Source: Fusobacteria bacterium ZRK30 (GTDB taxonomy: Bacteria > Fusobacteriota > Fusobacteriia > Fusobacteriales > Fusobacteriaceae). From it: a stretch of 64,000 nt of DNA. Position 1 is the stretch's first letter, and each line of letters opens with the position of its first letter. The stretch covers positions 2,232,001-2,296,000 of the forward strand of contig CP102405.1 in NCBI GenBank assembly GCA_024628785.1. Reading direction: 5' to 3'. The notes beneath the pieces are model-generated. The model saw nothing but the letters and a program-made list of their open reading frames with translations. It was not told the origin of the DNA and ran no database searches. Shown here piece by piece: positions 18,656-26,879 of the stretch. The position numbers and the translations under genes are program-made.

Positions 18656-19531
18656 ATGAAATATAATAAAATTAAAAATATAGATAAAGAAATATCTCTT
18701 TTGGGTTTTGGCTGCTGGGCTCTATCCAAACACGGATGGAAAGATGTTAACCAGGAAGAAGCTATTAAAACTCTGGAGAGGAGTATTGAACTAGGTGTAA
18801 ACTTTTTTGATACTGCACCAATCTACGGATTTGGGAAATCAGAGGAGATCCTAGGCGAAGTTACAAAGAGTATTCGTAAAGATATAGTTATAGCCAGTAA
18901 ATTTGGTCTTCGATGGAATGAATGGGGACATGTTACCCATGATATATCCAGAGATTCAATTTTGTTTGAAATAGAAGCTACTCTAAAGAGGTTAAAGACC
19001 GACTATATCGACCTCTACCAAGTTCACTACTTAGACAACAAAACATCATTAGAGGCAGTATTTGGGACTCTCAGCGAGTTAAAAGAACAGAACGTAATAA
19101 AAGGTGTAGGCGTATCTAATTTTAAGCTGGAGGATCTGAGACAGGCGTCCAATATATGTGATATCAGTAGTATTCAAAATCAATATAATATGTTACAAAC
19201 CAATGATGAAAAAGATATCCTGCCTTTTTGTCAAAGTAACGATATTGGATATATCTCTTACAGTACTCTAGCTCAAGGGTTACTGTCAGAGAAAGTAAAA
19301 AAAGGATATAAATTTGCCAAAATGGATATAAGGAAATTTAATGACTTATTTCATGACAGGGAAACCTTTGATAGAATCGAAACCTTGAAATCCCCTGATA
19401 AACCTCTGATAGAAAGTGCTTTTGAGTATGTTATGAAACAAGAACCTCTCAAATCTATCTTAGTCAGCACCACAAAGGTTAAAAATTTAGAAGAAAATAT
19501 AAGGCTGATAAAAAAATTAAGCAATAGGTAA
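18656..19531 (+). CDS. Aldo/keto reductase
   Basis: 291 residues, a TIM-barrel NAD(P)H-dependent oxidoreductase. The motifs NFFDTAPIYGFGKSEEILGE (catalytic Asp and Tyr), IASKFGLRW (Lys), DLYQVHYLD (His), GVSNF and SIQNQYNML are in the family order. The C-terminal LVSTTKVKNLEENI matches the cofactor-binding end. It belongs to the YqkF/Tas-like branch, substrate unknown. Preceded by AAAGAAAGG and followed by a bidirectional terminator. Confidence 0.92.
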   Translation: MKYNKIKNIDKEISLLGFGCWALSKHGWKDVNQEEAIKTLERSIELGVNFFDTAPIYGFGKSEEILGEVTKSIRKDIVIASKFGLRWNEWGHVTHDISRDSILFEIEATLKRLKTDYIDLYQVHYLDNKTSLEAVFGTLSELKEQNVIKGVGVSNFKLEDLRQASNICDISSIQNQYNMLQTNDEKDILPFCQSNDIGYISYSTLAQGLLSEKVKKGYKFAKMDIRKFNDLFHDRETFDRIETLKSPDKPLIESAFEYVMKQEPLKSILVSTTKVKNLEENIRLIKKLSNR

Positions 19532-19535
19532 TAAA

Positions 19536-19577
19536 ATAAAAAGCAGAAATTAGAATTATCTAATCTCTGCTTTTTAT
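19536..19577. terminator. Bidirectional terminator between the aldo/keto reductase and nusB
   Basis: AAAAAGCAGA-ATTAGA pairs with TCTAAT-TCTGCTTTTT around a short loop, with one mismatch, flanked by A and T runs. It separates two convergent transcripts. Confidence 0.75.
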
Positions 19578-19619
19578 TTAAATTATATTTGGAAATTAAT
19601 GCTCAAATAACATGTGAGG

Positions 19620-20069
19620 CTACTTTTTTACAAACTTAGCCAATACACCATTTACAAATTCATGTGATGTTGCATCCCCATAAATTTTAGCTAATTCGAT
19701 AATCTCATTCAATACAATTTCAAAACCAGTTTCTTCGTACATCAATTCATATACACCAAATCTAAGTAATGATCTCTCTACATTTCCTACAGTTTCTAAC
19801 GACCATTCATCCATCTTTTCAGCTATCTCTTGGTTTATAGTACCATAGTGTTTGTCTATTCCTGCTGCAAATTCTTTAATGAATTCCACTTCTGTTTTAG
19901 TCAAAGTAAGTTCTTCAACGTTGTTAGAAGTTTCTTCATCTTCCGATATTTCCACTCTTCTGTTCCCATCTTCTAAAAATTCTTCCAATCTTTCTAATGG
20001 TGTTACCTTGTTCATGTCAGCTTCAAATAAAAGCTTGAATAACTCTTCTCTTGCGATCTTTCTACTCAT
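19620..20069 (-). CDS. nusB: Transcription antitermination factor NusB
   Basis: 149 residues, all-helical. Family features are the start SRKIAREELFKLLFEADM, EKMDEWSLETVGNVERSLLRFGVYEL and IVLNEIIELAKIYGDATSHEFVNGVLAKF. NusB binds boxA RNA with NusE during rRNA transcription. It is the last gene of the asp23-amaP-DUF2273-nusB set, an order like yqhY-nusB of Firmicutes. An internal acidic stretch (EISEDEE) is a loop insertion. Confidence 0.95.
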   Translation of the reverse strand: MSRKIAREELFKLLFEADMNKVTPLERLEEFLEDGNRRVEISEDEETSNNVEELTLTKTEVEFIKEFAAGIDKHYGTINQEIAEKMDEWSLETVGNVERSLLRFGVYELMYEETGFEIVLNEIIELAKIYGDATSHEFVNGVLAKFVKK

Positions 20070-20081
20070 AATTTTCCCTTC

Positions 20082-20294
20082 CTATTCTTCTTTTAATCTA
20101 TTAATCAATATTTTTTTTAGCTTTTTAATATTTTCCTTATCTCCAAAGATAGACCCCAATAAAGTTGTCAACATAACTACTATCATAGGTATAATACCAT
20201 GGGTTATAAAGATATAACCAAAAGCAAATCCCATCAGTCCACCTATATATTTTTTACTATTTATTGCTAATCTTTCTATCAATTCCTCTAACAT
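20082..20294 (-). CDS. DUF2273 small membrane protein
   Basis: 70 residues: a helix (about 16-33) and a second hydrophobic segment (about 34-50), with a basic C-terminus (KKLKKILINRLKEE). Members of DUF2273 sit next to Asp23/AmaP genes and are part of the envelope-stress group, as here. It starts two bases after the AmaP stop. Confidence 0.85.
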   Translation of the reverse strand: MLEELIERLAINSKKYIGGLMGFAFGYIFITHGIIPMIVVMLTTLLGSIFGDKENIKKLKKILINRLKEE

Positions 20295-20296
20295 AA

Positions 20297-20821
20297 TTAA
20301 TCACCTCTTCCATTATTAGATTTATCTTTAATTAACTTAGTTACTCTAAGTTCAATTTCTGTAATACTCAAATCTAAATAACTTTCAATCCGATCTTTAA
20401 TATCTTGCTGGATCAAATTAAGGTCATCTGAAAGGGACTGACTAGACATTATATCAATAGATACAAAAATTTTCAATTTTTTTCCATTAGTTTTATTTTT
20501 TACTTTTAAATTTCTAACTTTTGGATGCTCTCCTACCACTTCTTTCACTATATTATTTACAGAATTTGAAGATATTTTTAACATTCCATTAGGAGTTTTC
20601 ATCCTTAATTCTTTTGGTCTTTCAAAAAGATTAATCAATTTTTCTACAAATAGTAATAGATAAACAAGTGATATTCCTGCTACAGCACCTCTGGTTATCA
20701 GGCTGTTAAAATCCAATATCTCTAAGTATGCCGGAAACATCCCTATATATATCCCAAGTACAGCCAGGATGAAGATCCCTATCCAAGCTATTCCAAAAAT
20801 AAATTTCATAAACATATCCAT
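20297..20821 (-). CDS. amaP: Alkaline-shock membrane anchor protein AmaP
   Basis: 174 residues: two N-terminal transmembrane helices (about 8-28 and 48-66), then a soluble Asp23-like domain (TPNGMLKISSNSVNNIVKEVV and VSIDIMSSQSLSDDLNLIQQDI). AmaP recruits Asp23 to the membrane in staphylococci. It lies just downstream of asp23 with a hairpin between the two genes, so it may be made at a lower level than Asp23. Confidence 0.88.
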   Translation of the reverse strand: MDMFMKFIFGIAWIGIFILAVLGIYIGMFPAYLEILDFNSLITRGAVAGISLVYLLLFVEKLINLFERPKELRMKTPNGMLKISSNSVNNIVKEVVGEHPKVRNLKVKNKTNGKKLKIFVSIDIMSSQSLSDDLNLIQQDIKDRIESYLDLSITEIELRVTKLIKDKSNNGRGD

Positions 20822-20839
20822 TCCCCCAAATTTAAACCT

Positions 20840-20868
20840 TAAAAATATAAGAGGCGTATAACGCCTCT
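20840..20868 (-). terminator. Hairpin/terminator overlapping the asp23 stop codon
   Basis: AGAGGCGT / ACGCCTCT with an ATA loop, followed on the minus strand by TATATTTTT. It overlaps the asp23 stop codon and lies between asp23 and amaP in the same operon, which suggests partial termination that favours asp23 mRNA. Confidence 0.7.
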
Positions 20869-21232
20869 AGTCTAATATTACTTCTTCTTTTGAAATTTCT
20901 TTCACCTTAACATCCTGAATATAGACATTTACTTCTACAACTTTAAGACCAGTCAATTCTGTAATATTTTTAATTATATTTTCCTGTACATTAGTAGCTA
21001 CTACTGGGATTGGAAAACCATACTCTACAACTATATGTACATCTACACTACACTCTTTCTCTCCTACTTCAACCTTTACTCCCTTAGTCATCTTATTGAT
21101 ACCTAAGATCTTATTCACTTCATCAGTTACTCCACTTGTCATCTTGTAGATTCCATCCACTTCTATTGTTGCTTTTGCTGCTATTACCTTTACTACGTCA
21201 TCAGCTATTTTAATGTTTCCTAATTCAGACAT
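20867..21232 (-). CDS. Asp23/Gls24-family envelope stress protein
   Basis: 121 residues. Standard family pattern: IADDVVKVIAAKATIEVDGIY, a GVKVEVGEKECSVDVHIVVEYG strand pair, and NITELTGLKVVEVNVYIQDV. A GTCCACCTCC complement (GGAGGTGGAC) gives a strong ribosome-binding site. It follows accC after a terminator and has its own regulatory region with an 11-base direct repeat, so it is probably transcribed separately from accBC and together with amaP and nusB. Confidence 0.92.
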   Translation of the reverse strand: MSELGNIKIADDVVKVIAAKATIEVDGIYKMTSGVTDEVNKILGINKMTKGVKVEVGEKECSVDVHIVVEYGFPIPVVATNVQENIIKNITELTGLKVVEVNVYIQDVKVKEISKEEVILD

Positions 21233-21253
21233 CTGTCCACCTCCAAAATTATC

Positions 21254-21280
21254 TTACACTTATAAACAGTTACACTTATA
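21254..21280 (-). promoter_or_regulatory. Direct repeats in the asp23 upstream region
   Basis: Two perfect copies of TTACACTTATA (plus-strand reading) at 21254-21264 and 21270-21280, a 16-base period, just ahead of the asp23 ribosome-binding site. On the transcribed strand each reads TATAAGTGTAA and contains a -10-like TATAAG, so the repeat could be a tandem promoter element or a regulator site. Confidence 0.45.
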
Positions 21281-21356
21281 GTATATCATTTTTTTTATCA
21301 TTTCCTATCTTTTTTATTAATATATACTAAATTAAATTTTGATTTTATTATTTTAA

Positions 21357-21385
21357 GGAAAAAGGAGGACCATATCCTCCTTTTA
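21357..21385 (-). terminator. Terminator after accC
   Basis: AAAGGAGGA / TCCTCCTTT with a five-base loop, and a T-rich run on the minus strand. It separates accBC from asp23. Confidence 0.85.
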
Positions 21386-21390
21386 AATTT

Positions 21391-22746
21391 TTATCCCTTT
21401 AAATATTCAGGAAAATTTTTCTCTATAAAGTTAGTTGAATAATTTCCACTTTTAAACTCTTCATTTTCTAATACTTTTTCATGGAATTTAATAGTAGTTT
21501 CTACTCCCTCTATCTTGTACTCTTCCAGTGCTCTCTTCATTCTGATGATAGCTTCCTCTCTGTCTACCCCATGAACTATTAATTTTCCGATCATAGAATC
21601 GTAATATGGCGGTATGCTATAACCTTGGTATGAATGAGAGTCTACTCTAACTCCTATTCCACCTGGAACGATATATCTTTCCAACGTTCCTGCTGAAGGC
21701 ATAAATCCATTTTCCGGGTCCTCTGCATTTATTCTACACTCAATAGAGTGCCCATGAAGTTCTATGTCTGATTGTTTCACATGGAGTTCATGACCTGATG
21801 CTACAATTATTTGAGCTTTAATTATATCAAAACCTGTAATAGCTTCAGTAACAGTATGCTCAACTTGTACCCTTGTATTCATCTCCATAAAGAAAAAGTC
21901 ATTATTTACATCTACTAAAAATTCCAAAGTTCCAACAGAATCATAGTTTATGGCCTTAGCTAATTTTACAGCTGCTTCCCCCATCTTTACCCTTACATCT
22001 TCCGGTAAAGTAGCTGATGGTGCTTCCTCAACTAATTTTTGATGTCTTCTTTGAATAGAGCAGTCTCTTTCTCCTAAATGAACTACATTTCCAAATTTAT
22101 CTCCTACAATCTGAATCTCTATATGTCTTGGATTTTCTACATATTTTTCCACGTAACAATCTGGATTTCCGAATGCTGCATCGGCTTCATTTTGAGCTGC
22201 TCTAAAATTCACTGCAAACTCATCATCATCTCTAGCTATTCTCATCCCTTTTCCACCACCACCGGCAGTGGCTTTTATCATTACCGGGTAACCTATCTTC
22301 TCATGAACTACCTTTTTAGCATCTTCCATTTTATGTATTATTCCAGTTCCATTAGTAAGAGGTACTCCATTTTCTACTGCTGTGGCACGAGCTGTAGCTT
22401 TATCTCCCATGTTGTTGATACACTCTGGACTAGGTCCTATAAATACTATTCCATGTCTTTTGCAGATCTTTGCAAAGTCAGCATTTTCAGCTAAAAATCC
22501 ATATCCTGGATGGATAGCTTCTGCACCTGTAGCCTCTGCTGCTGCGATTATATTTGGTATTTTTAAATATGATTCAGTACTCATTGCAGGCCCTATACAA
22601 ATAGCTTCATCTGCTAAGGTTACATGCAAACTATCTTTATCTGCAGCAGAATATACAGCAACTGTCTTTATTTCTAACTCCTTTGCTGCTCTGATTATTC
22701 TAACTGCTATCTCTCCACGGTTAGCGATTAATATCTTCTTAAACAT
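21391..22746 (-). CDS. accC: Biotin carboxylase subunit AccC
   Basis: ATP-dependent carboxylation of biotin, the first half-reaction of acetyl-CoA carboxylase. 451 residues, full length. It has the N-terminal FKKILIANRGEIAVRIIRA, ATP-grasp glycine loop KATAGGGGKGMR, GERDCSIQRRHQKLVEEAPS, and the catalytic FMEMNTRVQVEHTVTE. All key residues look intact, in contrast to the neighbouring BCCP-like gene. It follows accB by 15 bases. accA and accD are not in the window. Confidence 0.96.
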   Translation of the reverse strand: MFKKILIANRGEIAVRIIRAAKELEIKTVAVYSAADKDSLHVTLADEAICIGPAMSTESYLKIPNIIAAAEATGAEAIHPGYGFLAENADFAKICKRHGIVFIGPSPECINNMGDKATARATAVENGVPLTNGTGIIHKMEDAKKVVHEKIGYPVMIKATAGGGGKGMRIARDDDEFAVNFRAAQNEADAAFGNPDCYVEKYVENPRHIEIQIVGDKFGNVVHLGERDCSIQRRHQKLVEEAPSATLPEDVRVKMGEAAVKLAKAINYDSVGTLEFLVDVNNDFFFMEMNTRVQVEHTVTEAITGFDIIKAQIIVASGHELHVKQSDIELHGHSIECRINAEDPENGFMPSAGTLERYIVPGGIGVRVDSHSYQGYSIPPYYDSMIGKLIVHGVDREEAIIRMKRALEEYKIEGVETTIKFHEKVLENEEFKSGNYSTNFIEKNFPEYLKG

Positions 22747-22761
22747 CTTTTTTCCTCCTAA

Positions 22762-23187
22762 TTATTCTCCTATTTTAACCAATACTTTTCCGTATTCGGC
22801 AACCTCTCCATTTTTTACTAAAATCTCTTTTATTTCCCCATCAAATTCACTTTTTATATCTGTTTTAATACCTATTGCTTCTACATAACCAACTTTTTGA
22901 CCTTTTTTTACAGTCATTCCTACTGTAATCATAGGTTTTTCATCTTTATCTATATAGTAAAATCTTCCTACACTTTCAGATATTATCTCTTTTACTTCTT
23001 CTGCCGCAGCTACTTCTTCGGCTGCTTCTTCTATTTCTTCTACCTCTTCTACTATACTTCCCCCTAATACTAACTTAGGCTTCTTTATAAGAAGTTTAAA
23101 ATCTTTTTCCTCTATAGATATCTCTGTAAGTTGTGACTCACCTATTACTTTTATTATCTCATTGATAGTATTCATATCGTTTTTCAT
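22762..23187 (-). CDS. accB: Biotin carboxyl carrier protein-like AccB, lacking the canonical biotinyl lysine
   Basis: 141 residues from ATG 23187, which has GGGGAGG five bases upstream; a longer frame from 23208 would include that site and is unlikely. The start (INEIIKVIGESQLTEISIEEKDFKL shape) is that of AccB, followed by an acidic Ala/Glu linker and a biotinyl-like domain. In the normal domain the turn reads VEAMKMM with the biotinylated Lys; here it reads VEAIGIKTDI, so the Lys position is Gly and the nearest Lys is two residues further on. The protruding thumb (GTFYRTPSP) is also altered to GRFYYIDKDE. It may be biotinylated at a shifted site, or not at all. Confidence 0.8.
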   Translation of the reverse strand: MKNDMNTINEIIKVIGESQLTEISIEEKDFKLLIKKPKLVLGGSIVEEVEEIEEAAEEVAAAEEVKEIISESVGRFYYIDKDEKPMITVGMTVKKGQKVGYVEAIGIKTDIKSEFDGEIKEILVKNGEVAEYGKVLVKIGE

Positions 23188-23267
23188 CTTGCCTCCCCAT
23201 AATCTCATTTAGTCGCTCTAAATTTTAACACATATAATATCTTCTTTCAAGAAATAAAATACACCTG

Positions 23268-26200
23268 TTATTTAATCTTCATTTTATCAATTCCCAGGAG
23301 TTCTGCTACCTGATGGATAAATTCTGAGCTAGGTTCTACTTTATATTTTTCTCCTAACTCTACCACTCTGTTCCCGTCTTTTTCCCTAAGTGCAATGTAG
23401 ACCTTATGCTTTCCCCTGTGATTCAATAATATCTGCTTTAATTTGGGCAGCTTTATCTTGGTTTCTTCATCCACTAATATATATACCTTAAAACTTGGCA
23501 CTTCTACTATATCTTCTAAATATTTCACTTCTCTCACAACTATCTTTTTTTCTTCGTTTCCACCAAAAAAGTCCAGCTGTACACTGCCCTCTAAATATAC
23601 AGTATTTCCCTCTACAAGGTAGTTGGACAACTTGTCAAATTCATTAGGGAATACAGTACAGCTAACTGTTCCAAAGTGATCCTCTAAAGTAAATACAGCC
23701 ATCATCTGTTTATTTTTTTTAGTTATTATCTTTTTTATCCCGCTGATTATTCCGCAAGTCCTTACATGATGTGGTCTGTCGACTTTTAATTCCACCAATT
23801 TATCCAGTTCATAGACATTTAGCAGTTCATTGTATTTATCCAATGGATGCCCGGTAAAGTAAAATCCAAGGTACTCCTTTTCTCCCTTTAGAATATTTTC
23901 TATCTTATATTCTTCCATAGTTCCCATGGTAAAACTCTCTATAGTAGCACGAGCTTCCCCAAACAGGTTCATCTGCTGAATCTCGTCTTCCTTGGCTACA
24001 CGAGCTGCATAGACCAAAGATTTTTCTATACAACTATATTTTTCCCTTCTATTCCCTGGTAGATTATCCAATGTCCCTGATAATACCAGTGCTTCCAAAG
24101 CTTTTTTATTCATCCCTATCTTCTTGGTCCGAACAACAAAATCTTCAAAAGTTTTATACATACCAAACTCTTCTATATCTTTACTGAGTTTATCTATTAT
24201 TCCTTCACCTAAGTTTTTTATGGCAGACATACCAAATCTGATCTGATCCCCATCCACTATAAATTTATTGTTAACTTTATTTATATCAGGCAAGCCTACA
24301 TCTATCCCATGACTTTTAGCATCATCTATATAGATAGCCAGCTTATCGTTATTACCACGTTCAGAGGTCATAAGAGCCGCATAGTAGTATTTCGAATAGT
24401 ACTCCTTAAAGTACGCTGTCCAATAAGCTATAAGTCCATAAGCTGCCGAATGAGACTTGTTAAATCCATACCCGGCAAATTTATCTATAAGATAGAAAAC
24501 ATTTTCTGCCACCTTTTTTTCATATCCGTTTTTTACTGATCTTTCGATAAAGGTCAGTCTATTCTCTTCCATCAGTTCTGCTATCTTCTTTCCCATGGCA
24601 CGACGAAGGAGATCAGCTTCCCCTAAGGAATAATTTGCCATAATAGAAGCTATCTTCATTACCTGTTCCTGGTATAATATTACTCCATATGTTTCCTTCA
24701 ATACCTCTTCCAGACTTTCATGAGGATATTTAGCATCCTTCAATCCATTTTTTACACCTATATAATCGTCTACCATACCCGATCCCAGAGGCCCCGGCCG
24801 ATATAGGGCTAAAACTGCAATAACATCATCAAAATTATTAGGTTTTAATTTTTTCAATAACTTTCTTACCCCTCTGGATTCCAATTGAAATACTCCTAAA
24901 GTATCTCCCCTTTGGAGTGCATCATATACAAGTGGGGCATCTAACGGGACATCACTGAGTTCTATTTTTATCCCCACTCCATCCTCTATATAATCTATAG
25001 TTCTTTGAAGTATCGTCAGATTCCGCAATCCCAAGAAATCCATTTTTAATAAACCCAAATCCTCTAACTCTTTCATTTGATATTGGGTACAGACCTGTTC
25101 ACCTTTAGAATCGGAATATAGCGGCACATCATTGGTCAGAGGATTTTTAGTTATCACTACACCTGCTGCATGAACAGAAGCATGCCTTACCTTATTTTCC
25201 AATCCTCTGGATATATCTATTATTTTTTTAGACTCGTCATCTGTATCATAGGCTCTTTTAAACTCACCTATATCACGAATAGCTCTATCTATTGTATAAA
25301 ACTGGGGGATTAATTTGGCCAATTTATCGACCTTGTAAAGAGGTATATTTAAAGCCCTTCCTACATCTCTTATGGCAGCTCTGGCCTTCATCGTTCCAAA
25401 AGTAATTATCTGAGCTACTCTGTCTCTGCCATATTTTTTCCCTACATATTCTATGAGTTCATGCCGTCTTTCCTGGCATATATCTATATCTATATCTGGC
25501 ATAGATATCCGTTCAGGATTGAGAAATCTTTCAAATATAAGGTTATACTTTATGGGATCCAATTCTGTTATCCCAAGGGTATAAGCGACCATACTACCTG
25601 CAGCAGATCCCCTTCCGGGACCTATAGGTATATTCTGTCTTTTAGCATAATCTATGAAATCCCAGACAACAACAAAGTACTCCTCATACCCCATTCTGCT
25701 TATGATCTCCAGTTCATACTCTACTCTTTCTATGGCCTTTTCCTCTACTCCATTGGGATACCTTTTATCCAATCCATCATAGACTAATTTTCTAAGATAC
25801 TCATGTACACCTTTAAATTCTTTTTCGACTTCATATTCCGGGAATTTAAATTTACCAAATTCAATCTCTAAGTTACATTTTTCCGCTATCTTTACTGTAT
25901 TTTCCAGGGCACCTTCATATTTTCCTAATTTTTCTACCAATTGATCCCTGCTTTTCATAAATAATTCAGTGGTATGGATTCTCATCCTCTTCTCATCATC
26001 TACCTTGCTTCCTGTCTGTATACAGATCAGGACATCCTGTAACCCATGCTGTCCATAATGAGCGTAGTGAACATCGTTTGTTCCCACTACTTGAAGATCA
26101 TATTCCTTTGCCACCTCATATAATTTATCGTTCATAGGGTATTGTTCAGGAATTCCATTATCCTGTAACTCTATATAAAAATCTTCCCTTCCAAATATAT

Positions 26201-26684
26201 CTATATAGGAATTTACAACATCCCCTAACTCCTCAGCAGTTTTTTCATCTGTGATGCCATGGGCTATCTCCCCCTGCATACAGGCTGATAATCCTATGAG
26301 TCCCTCACTATATTTTTTCAAAACAATTTTATCTATCCTGGGCTTATAGTAAAATCCCTCTAAGTACCCTATAGATGATAGTTTCATAAGGTTTTTATAA
26401 CCTACTTCATTTTTAGCTAAAAGTACCAGATGATAGGTTGTTTTTTCCTTTTCTTCCATAGAGCCCAAGCTTATATATGCTTCCATTCCTAAGATTGGTT
26501 TTATCCCTCTTTTTCGTGCTTTCTTATAAAATTCTATGGCACCAAACATATTTCCATGATCGGTAATTGCCACACTATCCATCTTTAGTTCCAGAGCACG
26601 ATCCAGATACTCATCTATCTTCCCCACTCCGTCTAGGAGGCTATATTCTGTATGTAGGTGTAGATGCACAAATTTATTTTTCAT
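23268..26684 (-). CDS. dnaE: DNA polymerase III subunit alpha
   Basis: Replicative polymerase, 1138 residues, normal for DnaE. Domains in order: PHP (HLHTEYSLLDG near the start, DHGNMFGAIEF), palm with the catalytic PDIDIDICQERR (Asp pair, about residue 395), fingers/thumb regions (FGTMKARAAIRDVGR, GYGFNKSHSAAYG), and a C-terminal OB fold (about 990-1060). A GGGAGGGAAC site precedes the ATG. It lies downstream of the FAD oxidoreductase gene and upstream of accB but separated from both by non-coding spacers. Confidence 0.97.
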   Translation of the reverse strand: MKNKFVHLHLHTEYSLLDGVGKIDEYLDRALELKMDSVAITDHGNMFGAIEFYKKARKRGIKPILGMEAYISLGSMEEKEKTTYHLVLLAKNEVGYKNLMKLSSIGYLEGFYYKPRIDKIVLKKYSEGLIGLSACMQGEIAHGITDEKTAEELGDVVNSYIDIFGREDFYIELQDNGIPEQYPMNDKLYEVAKEYDLQVVGTNDVHYAHYGQHGLQDVLICIQTGSKVDDEKRMRIHTTELFMKSRDQLVEKLGKYEGALENTVKIAEKCNLEIEFGKFKFPEYEVEKEFKGVHEYLRKLVYDGLDKRYPNGVEEKAIERVEYELEIISRMGYEEYFVVVWDFIDYAKRQNIPIGPGRGSAAGSMVAYTLGITELDPIKYNLIFERFLNPERISMPDIDIDICQERRHELIEYVGKKYGRDRVAQIITFGTMKARAAIRDVGRALNIPLYKVDKLAKLIPQFYTIDRAIRDIGEFKRAYDTDDESKKIIDISRGLENKVRHASVHAAGVVITKNPLTNDVPLYSDSKGEQVCTQYQMKELEDLGLLKMDFLGLRNLTILQRTIDYIEDGVGIKIELSDVPLDAPLVYDALQRGDTLGVFQLESRGVRKLLKKLKPNNFDDVIAVLALYRPGPLGSGMVDDYIGVKNGLKDAKYPHESLEEVLKETYGVILYQEQVMKIASIMANYSLGEADLLRRAMGKKIAELMEENRLTFIERSVKNGYEKKVAENVFYLIDKFAGYGFNKSHSAAYGLIAYWTAYFKEYYSKYYYAALMTSERGNNDKLAIYIDDAKSHGIDVGLPDINKVNNKFIVDGDQIRFGMSAIKNLGEGIIDKLSKDIEEFGMYKTFEDFVVRTKKIGMNKKALEALVLSGTLDNLPGNRREKYSCIEKSLVYAARVAKEDEIQQMNLFGEARATIESFTMGTMEEYKIENILKGEKEYLGFYFTGHPLDKYNELLNVYELDKLVELKVDRPHHVRTCGIISGIKKIITKKNKQMMAVFTLEDHFGTVSCTVFPNEFDKLSNYLVEGNTVYLEGSVQLDFFGGNEEKKIVVREVKYLEDIVEVPSFKVYILVDEETKIKLPKLKQILLNHRGKHKVYIALREKDGNRVVELGEKYKVEPSSEFIHQVAELLGIDKMKIK

Positions 26685-26830
26685 AGTTCCCTCCCTTTCT
26701 GCTGTTAGTAGTTATGACTTTTTTACTATTTATTAATTAAATAATCATTATTCATTCTCTTTTATAATCTTATTTTAGCACATTTTTTCTAGGGTTTCCT
26801 AAAAAACCTTAATTTTTTTATCAATTAAAA

Positions 26831-26873
26831 AATCCTCCTACAAAACTAAATCACTTTAGATCGTAGGAGGTTT
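26831..26873 (-). terminator. Terminator after the FAD-dependent oxidoreductase
   Basis: CCTCCTAC / GTAGGAGG stem with a long AT-rich loop; on the minus strand it is followed by a run of T. Ends the minus-strand transcript that begins near 28473. Confidence 0.75.
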
Positions 26874-26879
26874 CAATTT

